Part shown: piece after piece, positions 1 through 5,927 of the stretch | Layout of the letters: each line of letters opens with the position of its first letter | Position numbering within the stretch: position 1 is the first letter of the stretch | Origin: Moraxellaceae bacterium | GTDB taxonomy: Bacteria > Pseudomonadota > Gammaproteobacteria > Pseudomonadales > Moraxellaceae | Direction of reading: 5' to 3' | Length of the DNA: 6,843 bases | Assembly (NCBI GenBank): GCA_021156385.1 | Contig: JAJNDL010000061.1 | Span: forward strand, 1-6,843 | Notes under the pieces: model-generated | The model's database searches: none | What the model was told of the DNA's origin: nothing | Seen by the model: the letters and a program-made list of their open reading frames with translations, nothing else | Program-made: the position numbers and the translations under genes

Positions 1-766
1 GCCTTTCCTGGATCCGGCGCTCCTCAGGGACGAAAAAGCCGGTGCGCTGGACTGGCAGGCCGCCATCGACCAGTTGCGCGCACGTTCACCCGAGATCGCT
101 CGTGACTGGCGCGAGGCTTATGAGGCGGAGCTGTCGCGGCCGGGCCGGATACTTTTCCTTCGGTTCGGTGATCCGCAGAAACAGACGGTTGTGGATCGGG
201 ACGAATACGAACGCATTCGTGCGCAGAAAACGCCCCAGGCCGAGCGATTGCGCCCGGCCATGGCACTTTATCTGCGCCGTCTGCGTTGCGCCGGTGAAAC
301 ACTGGCGGGAGAGGAGCGACGCCGCTTCGTCAGCCTGCTGCGCCTGTTGCAGCTGCTCTACGCGGAGCAGCAGGCTGTGCGCGATCTGCTCGAGCTGCAG
401 GCATTCATGCGCGAGCTCGAGCGCTTTGTGCAGGGCGGTGCCGGACCGGCTTTCGAGCGCGAACTGACGGATGCGAGGAGCCGTCATCACGATATCGCCC
501 TGGGCCTGCTCGCCAGCATGGAAAAGGTGCCGCAGGATCTCGGCGAAGGGGGAACTGTGGCGGGCTGGCTGTGGCAGCGCCATGCGAACCTGGCGGATGC
601 GAAAAACGACATCCTGCGGTTCCAGCGGGTCGCCAACGGCCTGCCCAACTCCCTCCTGCACTTCTATTGCATGGTGCTGGAAGCACTGACGGTGCTGGCC
701 GGCGCCGCCGAGAAGGTGCACGGTATCCGTCCCATCAAGGTGGTCCTGCTGCAGCCTGCGGGATGA
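1..766 (+). CDS. Hypothetical helical protein, 5'-truncated by the window edge
   Basis: The frame is open from base 2 to the TGA at 764-766, so the gene starts left of the window and about 254 C-terminal residues are visible. I do not recognise the family. The visible part is rich in Leu, Arg, Glu and Ala and reads as a series of amphipathic helices, for example the stretch from RRFVSLLRLLQLLYAEQQ through LLELQAFMRELERF. It has no signal peptide, no clear membrane span and no catalytic motif that I can name. The C-terminal part (LPNSLLHFYCMVLEALTVL then GIRPIKVVLLQPAG) is the most hydrophobic and may be a buried helix and strand. A TTG at 74 could act as a start, but the sequence before it continues in the same frame with similar composition, so an upstream start is more likely. 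The stop abuts the stop of convergent trmL. Base and codon use match the neighbours. The reading frame is well supported; the function is unknown. Confidence 0.75.
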   Translation, partial: PFLDPALLRDEKAGALDWQAAIDQLRARSPEIARDWREAYEAELSRPGRILFLRFGDPQKQTVVDRDEYERIRAQKTPQAERLRPAMALYLRRLRCAGETLAGEERRRFVSLLRLLQLLYAEQQAVRDLLELQAFMRELERFVQGGAGPAFERELTDARSRHHDIALGLLASMEKVPQDLGEGGTVAGWLWQRHANLADAKNDILRFQRVANGLPNSLLHFYCMVLEALTVLAGAAEKVHGIRPIKVVLLQPAG

Positions 767-1231
767 TCAGCCGCCGCCGGCAAAGCCCTGTTGCCGCCAA
801 GCCTCGTACACCACCACTGCGACGGCATTGGAGAGGTTCAGGCTGCGGCTGTCCGGCCGCATGGGCAGCCGCAGGCGCGCCTCCTTGCCGAACATTTCCA
901 GTACCTCCCCCGGCAGGCCCCGGGTTTCCGGACCGAACAGGAAGGTGTCGCCGGCTGTCACGGCCAGTTCGTGGTAGGGCCGCGAGCCCTTGGTCGTAAA
1001 GGCGAACAGCCGGGCCGGCTGCTCCGCCGCCAGGAAGGCTTCCAGCGAATCGTGCACCTTCAGGCTGGCCCACTCGTGGTAGTCGAGGCCGGCACGCTTC
1101 AGCTTGCTGTCGTCGAGGTCGAAGCCCAGCGGCCGGATGAGGTGCAGCTGCGCCCCGGTATTGGCGCAGAGCCGGATGATGTTGCCGGTATTGCCCGGGA
1201 TCTCGGGCTGGAAGAGCACGACATGGAACAC
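767..1231 (-). CDS. trmL: tRNA (cytidine(34)-2'-O)-methyltransferase TrmL
   Basis: This is a SPOUT-class methyltransferase that uses S-adenosylmethionine to 2'-O-methylate the wobble base (position 34) of tRNA-Leu isoacceptors in the cytoplasm. The 154-residue product is close to the E. coli length of about 157. All three SPOUT motifs are visible: PEIPGNTGNIIRLCANTG near residues 9-26, FLFGPETRGLP near 98-107, and LPMRPDSRSLNLSNAVAVV near 122-140, which forms the trefoil-knot cofactor site. RAGLDYHEW near 46-54 is also typical of TrmL. I chose the GTG at 1229-1231 because it gives the family N-terminus (MFHVVLFQPE) and has AGGAG eight bases upstream (1240-1244). The frame stays open far upstream, but that extension crosses the divergent gene and has no family similarity. 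A neighbouring GTG four codons further in is possible but less well spaced. Confidence 0.95.
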   Translation of the reverse strand: MFHVVLFQPEIPGNTGNIIRLCANTGAQLHLIRPLGFDLDDSKLKRAGLDYHEWASLKVHDSLEAFLAAEQPARLFAFTTKGSRPYHELAVTAGDTFLFGPETRGLPGEVLEMFGKEARLRLPMRPDSRSLNLSNAVAVVVYEAWRQQGFAGGG

Positions 1232-1258
1232 GATGGTCGCTCCTGGCTGGAGGTCCGC

Positions 1259-1287
1259 AGTGTAGTGAGGCGGAACTTCCGGGCCAA
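1259..1287 (-). promoter_or_regulatory. Candidate sigma-70 promoter for trmL
   Basis: On the minus strand, TTGGCC (1282-1287) and TACACT (1259-1264) are separated by 17 bases, and each matches the sigma-70 consensus at 4 of 6 positions. Transcription would start near 1252, giving a leader of about 20 bases before the GTG start and containing the AGGAG site. It is a modest match chosen for spacing and location, so it is a guess. Confidence 0.3.
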
Positions 1288-1297
1288 CCGTGTCAAC
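1272..1297 (+). promoter_or_regulatory. Weak candidate ECF-type promoter for the secreted-protein gene
   Basis: GGAACTT at 1272-1278 is an exact match to the -35 element known for RpoE-type sigma factors. TCAAC at 1293-1297 could be the -10 element, but the 14-base gap is one to two bases shorter than usual. A direct repeat of AACCGT (1286-1291 and 1295-1300, nine-base period) covers the same place. An ECF sigma gene lies just downstream, so self-control is conceivable. No convincing sigma-70 promoter was found for this gene. The site overlaps the proposed trmL promoter on the other strand. Confidence 0.25.
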
Positions 1298-1366
1298 CGT
1301 TTGCGCTGGCGCGGCGTTAACAAGGCAAGTAAAACGACAAGCTGAACTTTTACAGGAGTACCACCC

Positions 1367-1852
1367 ATGAATCTGCGTCTGCCTTCCCTGCTCCTTGCCA
1401 CGGGCCTGGGGCTTTCCATGTCGCTGGCGATGGCCGAGGGTCCGGCCCCTGCGCCGGCCCCCGGGGCCGAGCAGGCCGCGCCCGCTGGCAAGGCCGGCAG
1501 GCCCGGCCCGGCCCGGAAGATGATGCGCGAGCAGAAGCGCGAAAGCTTTACCGAGGAAAGCGTCCGCAAGATGGCGGACGGCCGCGTGATCAAGCGCCAG
1601 ATCGAGCAGAAGGTTGGCGAAGGCACCTTCTACCGCAAGGAAGTGACTACCAATCCGGAGGGTAAAACGGCCACCCGGACCATGACTGCCACGTTCGACA
1701 AGGACAAGAAGGTCTGGACGCGCAAGATCGAAGGCGTGAACTTCGACGGTTCCACCTGGTCGAACAGCAGCCAGAGCGCCGCCCCGCATGACCAAGAGGA
1801 TGACGAGCCGGACGTCCGCCCCGAACCGCCCCGCAAGGGCAAGAAGGGCTGA
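1367..1852 (+). CDS. Small secreted protein of unknown function
   Basis: The 161-residue product starts with a clear Sec signal peptide: basic MNLR, a hydrophobic core to about residue 20, and a likely signal peptidase I site after AMA at residue 23. No lipobox cysteine is present. Next comes an Ala/Pro/Gly-rich low-complexity linker (residues 24-50), then a basic, polar segment (50-130) that looks like a small beta-rich domain, with repeated Lys/Arg-Thr patterns (FYRKEVTTNPEGKTATRT, then FDKDKKVWTRKIEGVNFDG). The tail is charged and disordered (HDQEDDEPDVRPEPP, then KGKKG). I do not recognise a family. The start is supported by AGGAG at 1354-1358, eight bases upstream. The protein should be periplasmic or exported. 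It lies 79 bases upstream of the sigma factor gene on the same strand with no visible terminator between them, so it may be co-transcribed with the sigma operon or be its target. The reading frame is secure; the role is not. Confidence 0.8.
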   Translation: MNLRLPSLLLATGLGLSMSLAMAEGPAPAPAPGAEQAAPAGKAGRPGPARKMMREQKRESFTEESVRKMADGRVIKRQIEQKVGEGTFYRKEVTTNPEGKTATRTMTATFDKDKKVWTRKIEGVNFDGSTWSNSSQSAAPHDQEDDEPDVRPEPPRKGKKG

Positions 1853-1896
1853 GCCGGATCACGCCATGCGTGTTGTGAGCGACGAGGGGCTTGCGT

Positions 1897-1933
1897 ATGG
1901 TGGCGGCCATGTTGCCAACGGTGCCGCCACCAT
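1897..1933 (+). promoter_or_regulatory. 11-bp perfect inverted repeat pairing two start codons
   Basis: ATGGTGGCGGC (1897-1907) is exactly complementary to GCCGCCACCAT (1923-1933), with a 15-base loop. In the mRNA the first arm contains the start codon of the short leader frame, and the second arm ends with two bases of the sigma factor start codon. The GC-rich stem would hide the sigma start. A ribosome translating the leader would open it. It could instead be a DNA dyad bound by a regulator, or chance in GC-rich coding sequence. Confidence 0.5.
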
Positions 1934-1935
1934 GA
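1897..1935 (+). CDS. Possible 12-codon leader peptide upstream of the sigma gene
   Basis: A short frame encodes MVAAMLPTVPPP and stops with a TGA that overlaps the sigma factor start as ATGA (1932-1935). GAGGGG at 1884-1889 lies seven bases before its ATG and is the best ribosome-binding site in this gap, while the sigma ATG has none of its own. This arrangement is typical of translational coupling. The last three codons are prolines (CCG CCA CCA), a known class of slow, EF-P-dependent sequence. The alternative is that the sigma protein starts upstream in its own frame (ATG 1866 or GTG 1875) and this frame is not translated. Confidence 0.35.
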   Translation: MVAAMLPTVPPP

Positions 1936-2477
1936 CCACGACCCCTCCTGCGAGTCTCGACGCCTTCCTGCGTTCGGTGGGTCGCCGTGCGCAGGTCATG
2001 GCCGAGATTTCGACGCGCGACCGCGATGCCGCCCTGGACATCGTCCAGGACAGCATGCTGGCGCTGGCCTCGAAGTATGCGCATAAGCCGGCCGCCGAAT
2101 GGGGCCCGCTGTTCCAGACCATCCTGCAGAGCCGCATCATGGACTGGCACCGCACCCGCACCCGGCGCAGCAAGTGGATGACCTGGCTGGCGCCACCCGC
2201 GGATGACCCCGAGGCCGACCCCTGGGCCGACATTCCCGAGGCCGCCAGCTCCGACCCCGCGCTCCTGCTGGAACGGGCGCGCGACATGGATACGGTGTCG
2301 GCGGCCCTGGAGGCCCTCCCGCTCCGGCAGCAGCAGGCCTTCATGCTGCGCATCTGGGAGGGCCTCGACACGGCGGATACCGCCCGTGCCATGAATTGTT
2401 CCGAAGGCAGTGTGAAAACCCATTTGTCGCGTGCCCTGCAGAGTCTGCGGTCACGCCTGGAGGCGCAAGATGAATGA
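1932..2477 (+). CDS. RNA polymerase sigma factor, ECF (RpoE-like) family
   Basis: This is a 181-residue cytoplasmic sigma factor with the two-domain ECF layout. Region 2 spans about residues 8-80, including DAALDIVQDSMLALASKY for core binding and LFQTILQSRIMDWHRTRTRR for -10 recognition and melting. An acidic, Pro-rich linker follows (86-110). Region 4 (about 120-177) has the helix-turn-helix GLDTADTARAMNCSEGSVKTHLSRALQSLR, which contacts the -35 element. Length is normal for the family. I chose ATG 1932 because it leaves a short N-terminus before region 2. It has no ribosome-binding site of its own but overlaps the stop of a short upstream frame, suggesting coupling. In-frame ATG 1866 and GTG 1875 are alternatives, and ATG 1788, inside the previous gene, is unlikely. 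The gene overlaps the next by 8 bases. DUF3619 and DUF3106 genes follow, a known neighbourhood for sigma factors of this type. Its regulon cannot be read here. Confidence 0.9.
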   Translation: MTTTPPASLDAFLRSVGRRAQVMAEISTRDRDAALDIVQDSMLALASKYAHKPAAEWGPLFQTILQSRIMDWHRTRTRRSKWMTWLAPPADDPEADPWADIPEAASSDPALLLERARDMDTVSAALEALPLRQQQAFMLRIWEGLDTADTARAMNCSEGSVKTHLSRALQSLRSRLEAQDE

Positions 2478-2814
2478 GCTTGATCCGCGGCAGCGCGAAC
2501 TGGCCGACACCCTGCGTGCCACCCTCGAGAAAAAGGCCGCCACGCCCGATCCGCTACTCGACGCCGCGCTGGCGGCAACGCGGGCGCAGATTGCCGCCCG
2601 CCAAGGGCGCCCGCGCCGCCATCCCTGGTGGGTCGCCGGCGGCTTTGCCGTGGCGGCGAGCCTCGCCGTGGTGATGGTCGTGCCCTTCGGGACAGGGCCG
2701 GAGCAGCAGCCCCGTGCCGTGGCCGAAAACACGCCGATGCCGGATGCCGACCTGCAGTTCCTGCAGGACATGGACCTGCTGGTGGCGATGGAAGAGGGGC
2801 GTCATGAAGGTTAA
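2470..2814 (+). CDS. DUF3619-like single-span membrane protein, possible anti-sigma factor
   Basis: The 114-residue product has a polar, charged N-terminal helix region (residues 1-50, ELDPRQRELADTLRATLE onward). One hydrophobic span at about 52-73 (WWVAGGFAVAASLAVVMVVPF) follows a basic stretch (RPRRH), so the N-terminus is predicted to be cytoplasmic. A short tail ends in the acidic, hydrophobic motif DLQFLQDMDLLVAMEE. Size, layout and tail agree with the DUF3619 family, which I assign by pattern and gene order, not by search. The start at 2470 has GGAGG six bases upstream (2459-2463) and overlaps the sigma gene by 8 bases, while its stop overlaps the next gene by 11 bases. The three genes are therefore translationally linked. 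A small one-span protein coded directly after an ECF sigma factor, with a cytoplasmic helical N-terminus, is the usual layout of an anti-sigma factor; that role is inferred. No zinc-binding HxxxCxxC motif is present. Confidence 0.8.
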   Translation: MNELDPRQRELADTLRATLEKKAATPDPLLDAALAATRAQIAARQGRPRRHPWWVAGGFAVAASLAVVMVVPFGTGPEQQPRAVAENTPMPDADLQFLQDMDLLVAMEEGRHEG

Positions 2815-3334
2815 GTCGCTGATGCTCGCCTTCCTGCTTGCCGGCAGCACCGCTGCCTGGGCCGAAGGCCGTCCCTTCGAAAGTCTCGATCCGGAGACGC
2901 AGGCGGCGCTCTCGCGCTCGCGGGAGCGCTGGAACAGCCTGCCGCCGGCACGGCAGGAGGAGCTGATCCGTCGCGCACAGCAATGGCGTCAGCTTTCGCC
3001 TGAAAAGAAGGACCAGCTGCGCCAGCGTTACCAGCAGTGGCAGCAGCTGCCGCCGGACCAGCGCGAGGAATTGCGCGAGCGCTATGAGCGCTTCCGCCAG
3101 CTGCCGCCAGAGCAGCGCGAGACGCTGCGAGAGCGCTGGAGCGACCTGTCACCGCAGGAGCGCGAAGCATGGAAGCAGCGCCTGGAGAGGCGTGAGGAGC
3201 GCGGCAGCAAATGGCAGGACCGCGCCGAAGACGGCGGCAAGCAGCGTGGCTGGGAGCGTCACGAGGAGCGCGGCGACAACGGCCAGGGGCGCGAGGAGAA
3301 GCGCGAGAAGCGCCGCGGCCGCGACAAGGACTGA
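2804..3334 (+). CDS. Secreted DUF3106 family protein with 18-residue helical repeats
   Basis: The 176-residue product begins with a Sec signal peptide (MKVKSLMLAFLLAGSTAAWA, cleavage likely after residue 20). The mature part holds six tandem units that start with an aromatic residue at 25, 43, 61, 79, 97 and 112. The pattern is W/F-x-x-L-(S/P)-P, then a charged helix ending in R-x-R-(Y/W). The first five spacings are exactly 18 residues except the last, which is 15. This is the pattern of DUF3106 proteins. The C-terminal 45 residues are extremely charged (Arg/Glu/Lys/Gly) and probably disordered. There is no membrane span or lipobox, so the protein is expected to be periplasmic. The start at 2804 overlaps DUF3619 by 11 bases and has GAGGGG at 2794-2799 just upstream; a longer frame from 2714 would lose the signal peptide. 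As the last gene of the sigma operon it may act as the envelope-side sensor or target, which is inference. The strong terminator at 3349-3382 ends the operon. Confidence 0.88.
   Translation: MKVKSLMLAFLLAGSTAAWAEGRPFESLDPETQAALSRSRERWNSLPPARQEELIRRAQQWRQLSPEKKDQLRQRYQQWQQLPPDQREELRERYERFRQLPPEQRETLRERWSDLSPQEREAWKQRLERREERGSKWQDRAEDGGKQRGWERHEERGDNGQGREEKREKRRGRDKD
2876..3190 (+). repeat. 54-bp-period tandem repeat inside the DUF3106 gene
   Basis: Six diverged coding repeats start near 2876, 2930, 2984, 3038, 3092 and 3137; the last step is 45 bp instead of 54. The third to fifth units are the most alike at DNA level (CAGCTGCCGCC followed by CAGCGCGAG recurs). They encode the aromatic-x-x-Leu-Ser/Pro-Pro helical units, so this is protein repeat structure and not a mobile repeat. 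Confidence 0.8.
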
Positions 3335-3348
3335 CGCCCGACTCCGGG

Positions 3349-3382
3349 AAAAACAAAAGGCGCCGTGGCGCCTTTTGTTTTT
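3349..3382. terminator. Bidirectional intrinsic terminator shared by the sigma operon and ntrBC
   Basis: A perfect 16-bp inverted repeat has arms at 3349-3364 and 3367-3382 around the two-base centre GT. The GC-rich core GGCGCC sits next to TTTTGTTTTT on the plus strand and the equivalent T-rich run on the minus strand, so both strands form a hairpin followed by a U-tract. It lies 14 bases after the DUF3106 stop and 15 bases after the ntrC stop (read on the minus strand), as expected for a shared terminator of convergent genes. Confidence 0.93.
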
Positions 3383-3397
3383 GTGCCGGTTGCCGGC

Positions 3398-4840
3398 TCA
3401 GTCGGCTTCGTCCTCGTCCTCGCTGCCGACATCCATCTTCAGTTCCTTGATCTTGCGCGTCAGCGTATTACGGCCCCAGCCGAGCAGCTCGGCCGCATCG
3501 CGGCGGCGGCCACCGGTGTGGTTCAGCGCGGTGGTGATCATGATCTTCTCGAAGGCGGGCAGGGCGGAGTCGAGCAGCGGCCGGCCGCCGATCATGAGTT
3601 CCTTGCGCGCCCACTCGGCGAGCGACTGTTCCCAGCCCTGCGCCGGGCGTGCGGCTTCCGGCTCGTTGCTCTGGCGCAACTCCGGCGGCAGGTCGGAGAC
3701 GAGAATCTCACGGCCCGAGGCCATGACGGTGAGCCAGCGGCAGATGTTCTCGAGCTGGCGCACGTTGCCGGGCCAGGCGAGCTGCTGCAGGTAGGCGGCG
3801 GTTTCCGGGCGTAGCACCTTGTGCTCGACGTTCAGCTCGCGCGCGGCGCGCACGAGGAAATGCCCGGCCAGCGTGGGAATGTCCTCGCGGCGGTCGCGCA
3901 GGCGCGGGATGTGCACGCGGATGACGTTGAGGCGGTGGAAAAGGTCTTCACGGAACTTGCCTTCGGCAACCAGGCGCTCGAGGTTCTGGTGGGTGGCGGC
4001 GATGATGCGCACGTCCACCTTCACCGGCGTGTGGCCGCCGACACGGTAGAACTCGCCGTCGGCCAGCACGCGCAAGAGGCGAGTCTGTGTTTCCAGCGGC
4101 ATGTCGCCGATTTCGTCGAGGAAGAGGGTGCCGCCGTTGGACTGCTCGAAGCGGCCCTGGCGCTGCGAGCTGGCGCCGGTGAAGGCGCCTTTCTCATGGC
4201 CGAACAGCTCCGACTCCATGAGGTCCTTCGGGATCGCCGCCATGTTGAGCGCGATGAAGGGGCGGCCGGCACGCGGCGAGTGGCGATGCAGCGCATGCGC
4301 CACGAGTTCCTTGCCGGTGCCCGACTCGCCGTTGATGAGCACGGTGATGTTGGAGTTGGAGAGGCGGCCGATGGCGCGGAAGACTTCCTGCATGGCCGGC
4401 GACTCGCCGATGATCTCGGGACCGTTCAAGGTCTCCGGCGGCAGCGTGGCATTCTTCTGCTGCTCGTGGTGATGCGCGACCGCGCGCTTCACCAGCGCGA
4501 TGGCATCGTCGACGTCGAAGGGCTTGGGCAGGTATTCGAAGGCGCCGGTCTGGTAGGAGGACACGGCGGATTCCAGGTCCGAGTGCGCCGTCATGATGAT
4601 GACGGGCAGGTCGGGATGCTCCAGGCGGATCTTGGCGAGCAGCGAGATGCCGTCGATGCCGGGCATGCGGATGTCGCTGATGATGGCGTCGGGCTGCTCC
4701 TTGGCGAGGCGAGCGAGGGCGCTGTTGCCGTCTTCGAAGACGGTGGCCGTAAGGCCTTCCTGCATGAGCGCTTTCTCGAGCACCCAGCGGATGGAGCGGT
4801 CGTCGTCGATGATCCAGACTTTGGAACTAGTGGCTGCCAT
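3398..4840 (-). CDS. ntrC: Nitrogen regulation response regulator NtrC
   Basis: NtrC is the DNA-binding activator of the nitrogen starvation response. When phosphorylated by NtrB it forms oligomers that hydrolyse ATP to open sigma-54 promoters. The 480 residues show all three domains. The receiver (about 6-120) has acidic residues D12-D14, phospho-acceptor D56 in ISDIRMPG, T84 and K106. The AAA+ domain (about 142-375) has Walker A GESGTGKE (171-178), the sigma-54 contact loop GAFTGA (218-223), Walker B LFLDEIGDM with D242/E243, candidate arginine fingers R297 and R303, and WPGNVRQLEN. A Fis-type helix-turn-helix (about 433-468) has GGRRRDAAELLGWGRNTLTRKIKEL. The intact GAFTGA loop indicates a working sigma-54 activator. 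Length is near the E. coli 469 residues. The start has GGAG seven bases upstream (4848-4851) and lies within the end of ntrB (14-base overlap), so translation is coupled. The acidic tail (SEDEDEAD) is a small extra. Confidence 0.97.
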   Translation of the reverse strand: MAATSSKVWIIDDDRSIRWVLEKALMQEGLTATVFEDGNSALARLAKEQPDAIISDIRMPGIDGISLLAKIRLEHPDLPVIIMTAHSDLESAVSSYQTGAFEYLPKPFDVDDAIALVKRAVAHHHEQQKNATLPPETLNGPEIIGESPAMQEVFRAIGRLSNSNITVLINGESGTGKELVAHALHRHSPRAGRPFIALNMAAIPKDLMESELFGHEKGAFTGASSQRQGRFEQSNGGTLFLDEIGDMPLETQTRLLRVLADGEFYRVGGHTPVKVDVRIIAATHQNLERLVAEGKFREDLFHRLNVIRVHIPRLRDRREDIPTLAGHFLVRAARELNVEHKVLRPETAAYLQQLAWPGNVRQLENICRWLTVMASGREILVSDLPPELRQSNEPEAARPAQGWEQSLAEWARKELMIGGRPLLDSALPAFEKIMITTALNHTGGRRRDAAELLGWGRNTLTRKIKELKMDVGSEDEDEAD

Positions 4841-5915
4841 CTTTGGACTCCAGGGGCAGAAGGATGCTGAAGGTGGTCTGACCTGGGCGAGATTCGCATT
4901 CGATCAGGCCCTGGTACTGGTGAACGATGTCCTGTGCAATCGAGAGGCCAAGTCCGGTGCCGTTGGCGCGGCCGCTGACCATTGGATAGAAAATCGATTC
5001 GAGCAGCGCGGGTGGAATGCCGGGGCCGTTGTCGATGATGTCGACGCGCATCACCAGGCGGTGACGCACCGCGCCGATGGTGAACTGGCGCATGTGGCGC
5101 GTGCGCAGGATGATGCAGGGCTCCTTCTGCTCGGGATTCTCCATCAGCGCCTGCAGTGCATTGCCGGTGATGTTGAGGATGGCCTGGATGAGCTGGTCGG
5201 GATCGGCATTGAGTTCCGGCAGCGAGGGATCGTAGTCGCGGCGGATCGCGACGCGGCCTTCCGCCTCCACCAGCATCAGCGAGCGTACGCGCTCCAGGCA
5301 CTCGTGGATGTTGACCGGCTGCATCTCCGGCAGCTTGCGCGGGCCCAGCATGCGGTCGGCAAGGTTACGCAGGCGGTCCGTCTCCTCGATGATGATGTTG
5401 GTGTAATCGCTCACGTCGGAATCGGGCAGCATGCGCGCCAGCAGTTGCGCGGCGCCGCGGATGCCGCCCAGCGGGTTCTTGATCTCGTGGGCGACGCCGC
5501 GCACCAGCGTGCGCGTGGCCTGGTGGTTGGCGAGCAGCGCTTCTTCCTTGGAGATGCGCAGGTGGCGGTCCATCTGCTGCACCTCGATGAGCAGGGCCAG
5601 CGGCGCGCCCGGAGTGATCAGCACGCCGACGGTGTAGTCGACGATGATTTCCTGGGCACCGGCGCGCAGGTGCACCTCGCGCTTGGTGTAGGGGTGCGAA
5701 CTCGCCAGGGTGTCGCGCAGGGTGGCCGCGGTATCGGAGTCGTCGAGTTCGATGAAGCAATCGGTCAGGGGATGGCCAAGCGCGCGTGCCCGGCTGATGG
5801 CGAGCAGGGCCTCGGCGGCCGGATTCAGGTAGCTCACCTTGAGGTCGGTATCGACGAGTAGGACAGCGGTGCTCAGGTTGTCGAGCAACCGTCGGGGAAG
5901 AGTCTGGTCCTGCAT
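4827..5915 (-). CDS. ntrB: Nitrogen regulation sensor histidine kinase/phosphatase NtrB
   Basis: NtrB (GlnL) is a soluble cytoplasmic sensor kinase that phosphorylates NtrC under nitrogen limitation and, with the PII protein, dephosphorylates it in nitrogen excess. The 362 residues (E. coli has 349) show a PAS domain at about 8-120 (LLDNLSTAVLLVDTDLKVSYLNPAAEALL) and a dimerisation domain with phospho-acceptor H143 in VAHEIKNPLGGIRGAAQLL. The ATPase domain has an N-box near 245-256 (ILNITGNALQAL), the G1 box DNGPGI (295-300) and the G2 box GTGLGLSIAQDI (319-330). There are no membrane spans, as expected for NtrB. The start ATG at 5913-5915 has AGGA five bases upstream. ntrC follows with a 14-base overlap. 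glnA is not adjacent upstream; instead rimO is divergent, so ntrBC needs its own promoter (see the candidate at 5962-5978). Confidence 0.97.
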   Translation of the reverse strand: MQDQTLPRRLLDNLSTAVLLVDTDLKVSYLNPAAEALLAISRARALGHPLTDCFIELDDSDTAATLRDTLASSHPYTKREVHLRAGAQEIIVDYTVGVLITPGAPLALLIEVQQMDRHLRISKEEALLANHQATRTLVRGVAHEIKNPLGGIRGAAQLLARMLPDSDVSDYTNIIIEETDRLRNLADRMLGPRKLPEMQPVNIHECLERVRSLMLVEAEGRVAIRRDYDPSLPELNADPDQLIQAILNITGNALQALMENPEQKEPCIILRTRHMRQFTIGAVRHRLVMRVDIIDNGPGIPPALLESIFYPMVSGRANGTGLGLSIAQDIVHQYQGLIECESRPGQTTFSILLPLESKDGSH

Positions 5916-5927
5916 GGGGATCCTGCC

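Noticed and set aside
86..721. Open frame of 211 codons on the minus strand
   Set aside because: It mirrors the truncated plus-strand gene; the plus frame is open to the window edge and ends exactly at the stop of trmL, and the minus frame has no plausible start context.
1232..1795. N-terminal extension of trmL to 1795
   Set aside because: The extension has no family similarity, lies antisense to the secreted-protein gene, and TrmL proteins begin at the GTG at 1229-1231 with its own AGGAG site.
1788..1931. Longer sigma factor beginning at ATG 1788 inside the previous gene
   Set aside because: It would add 48 low-complexity, Arg/Pro/Gly-rich residues not expected in an ECF sigma factor and has no ribosome-binding site.
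3335..3397. Small ORF running through the terminator region on the plus strand
   Set aside because: The gap is filled by a 16-bp terminator stem; the frames through it are short and have no ribosome-binding site.
3821..4870. Long open frame on the plus strand inside ntrC
   Set aside because: It is antisense to a clearly recognised ntrC; its composition (Asp/Val/Gly/His-rich) is typical of the reverse strand of a high-GC gene and it has no motif.
4593..5861. Open frame of 422 codons on the plus strand across ntrB and ntrC
   Set aside because: It is antisense to both genes, shows no domain, and its length is explained by GC-rich codon bias on the opposite strand.
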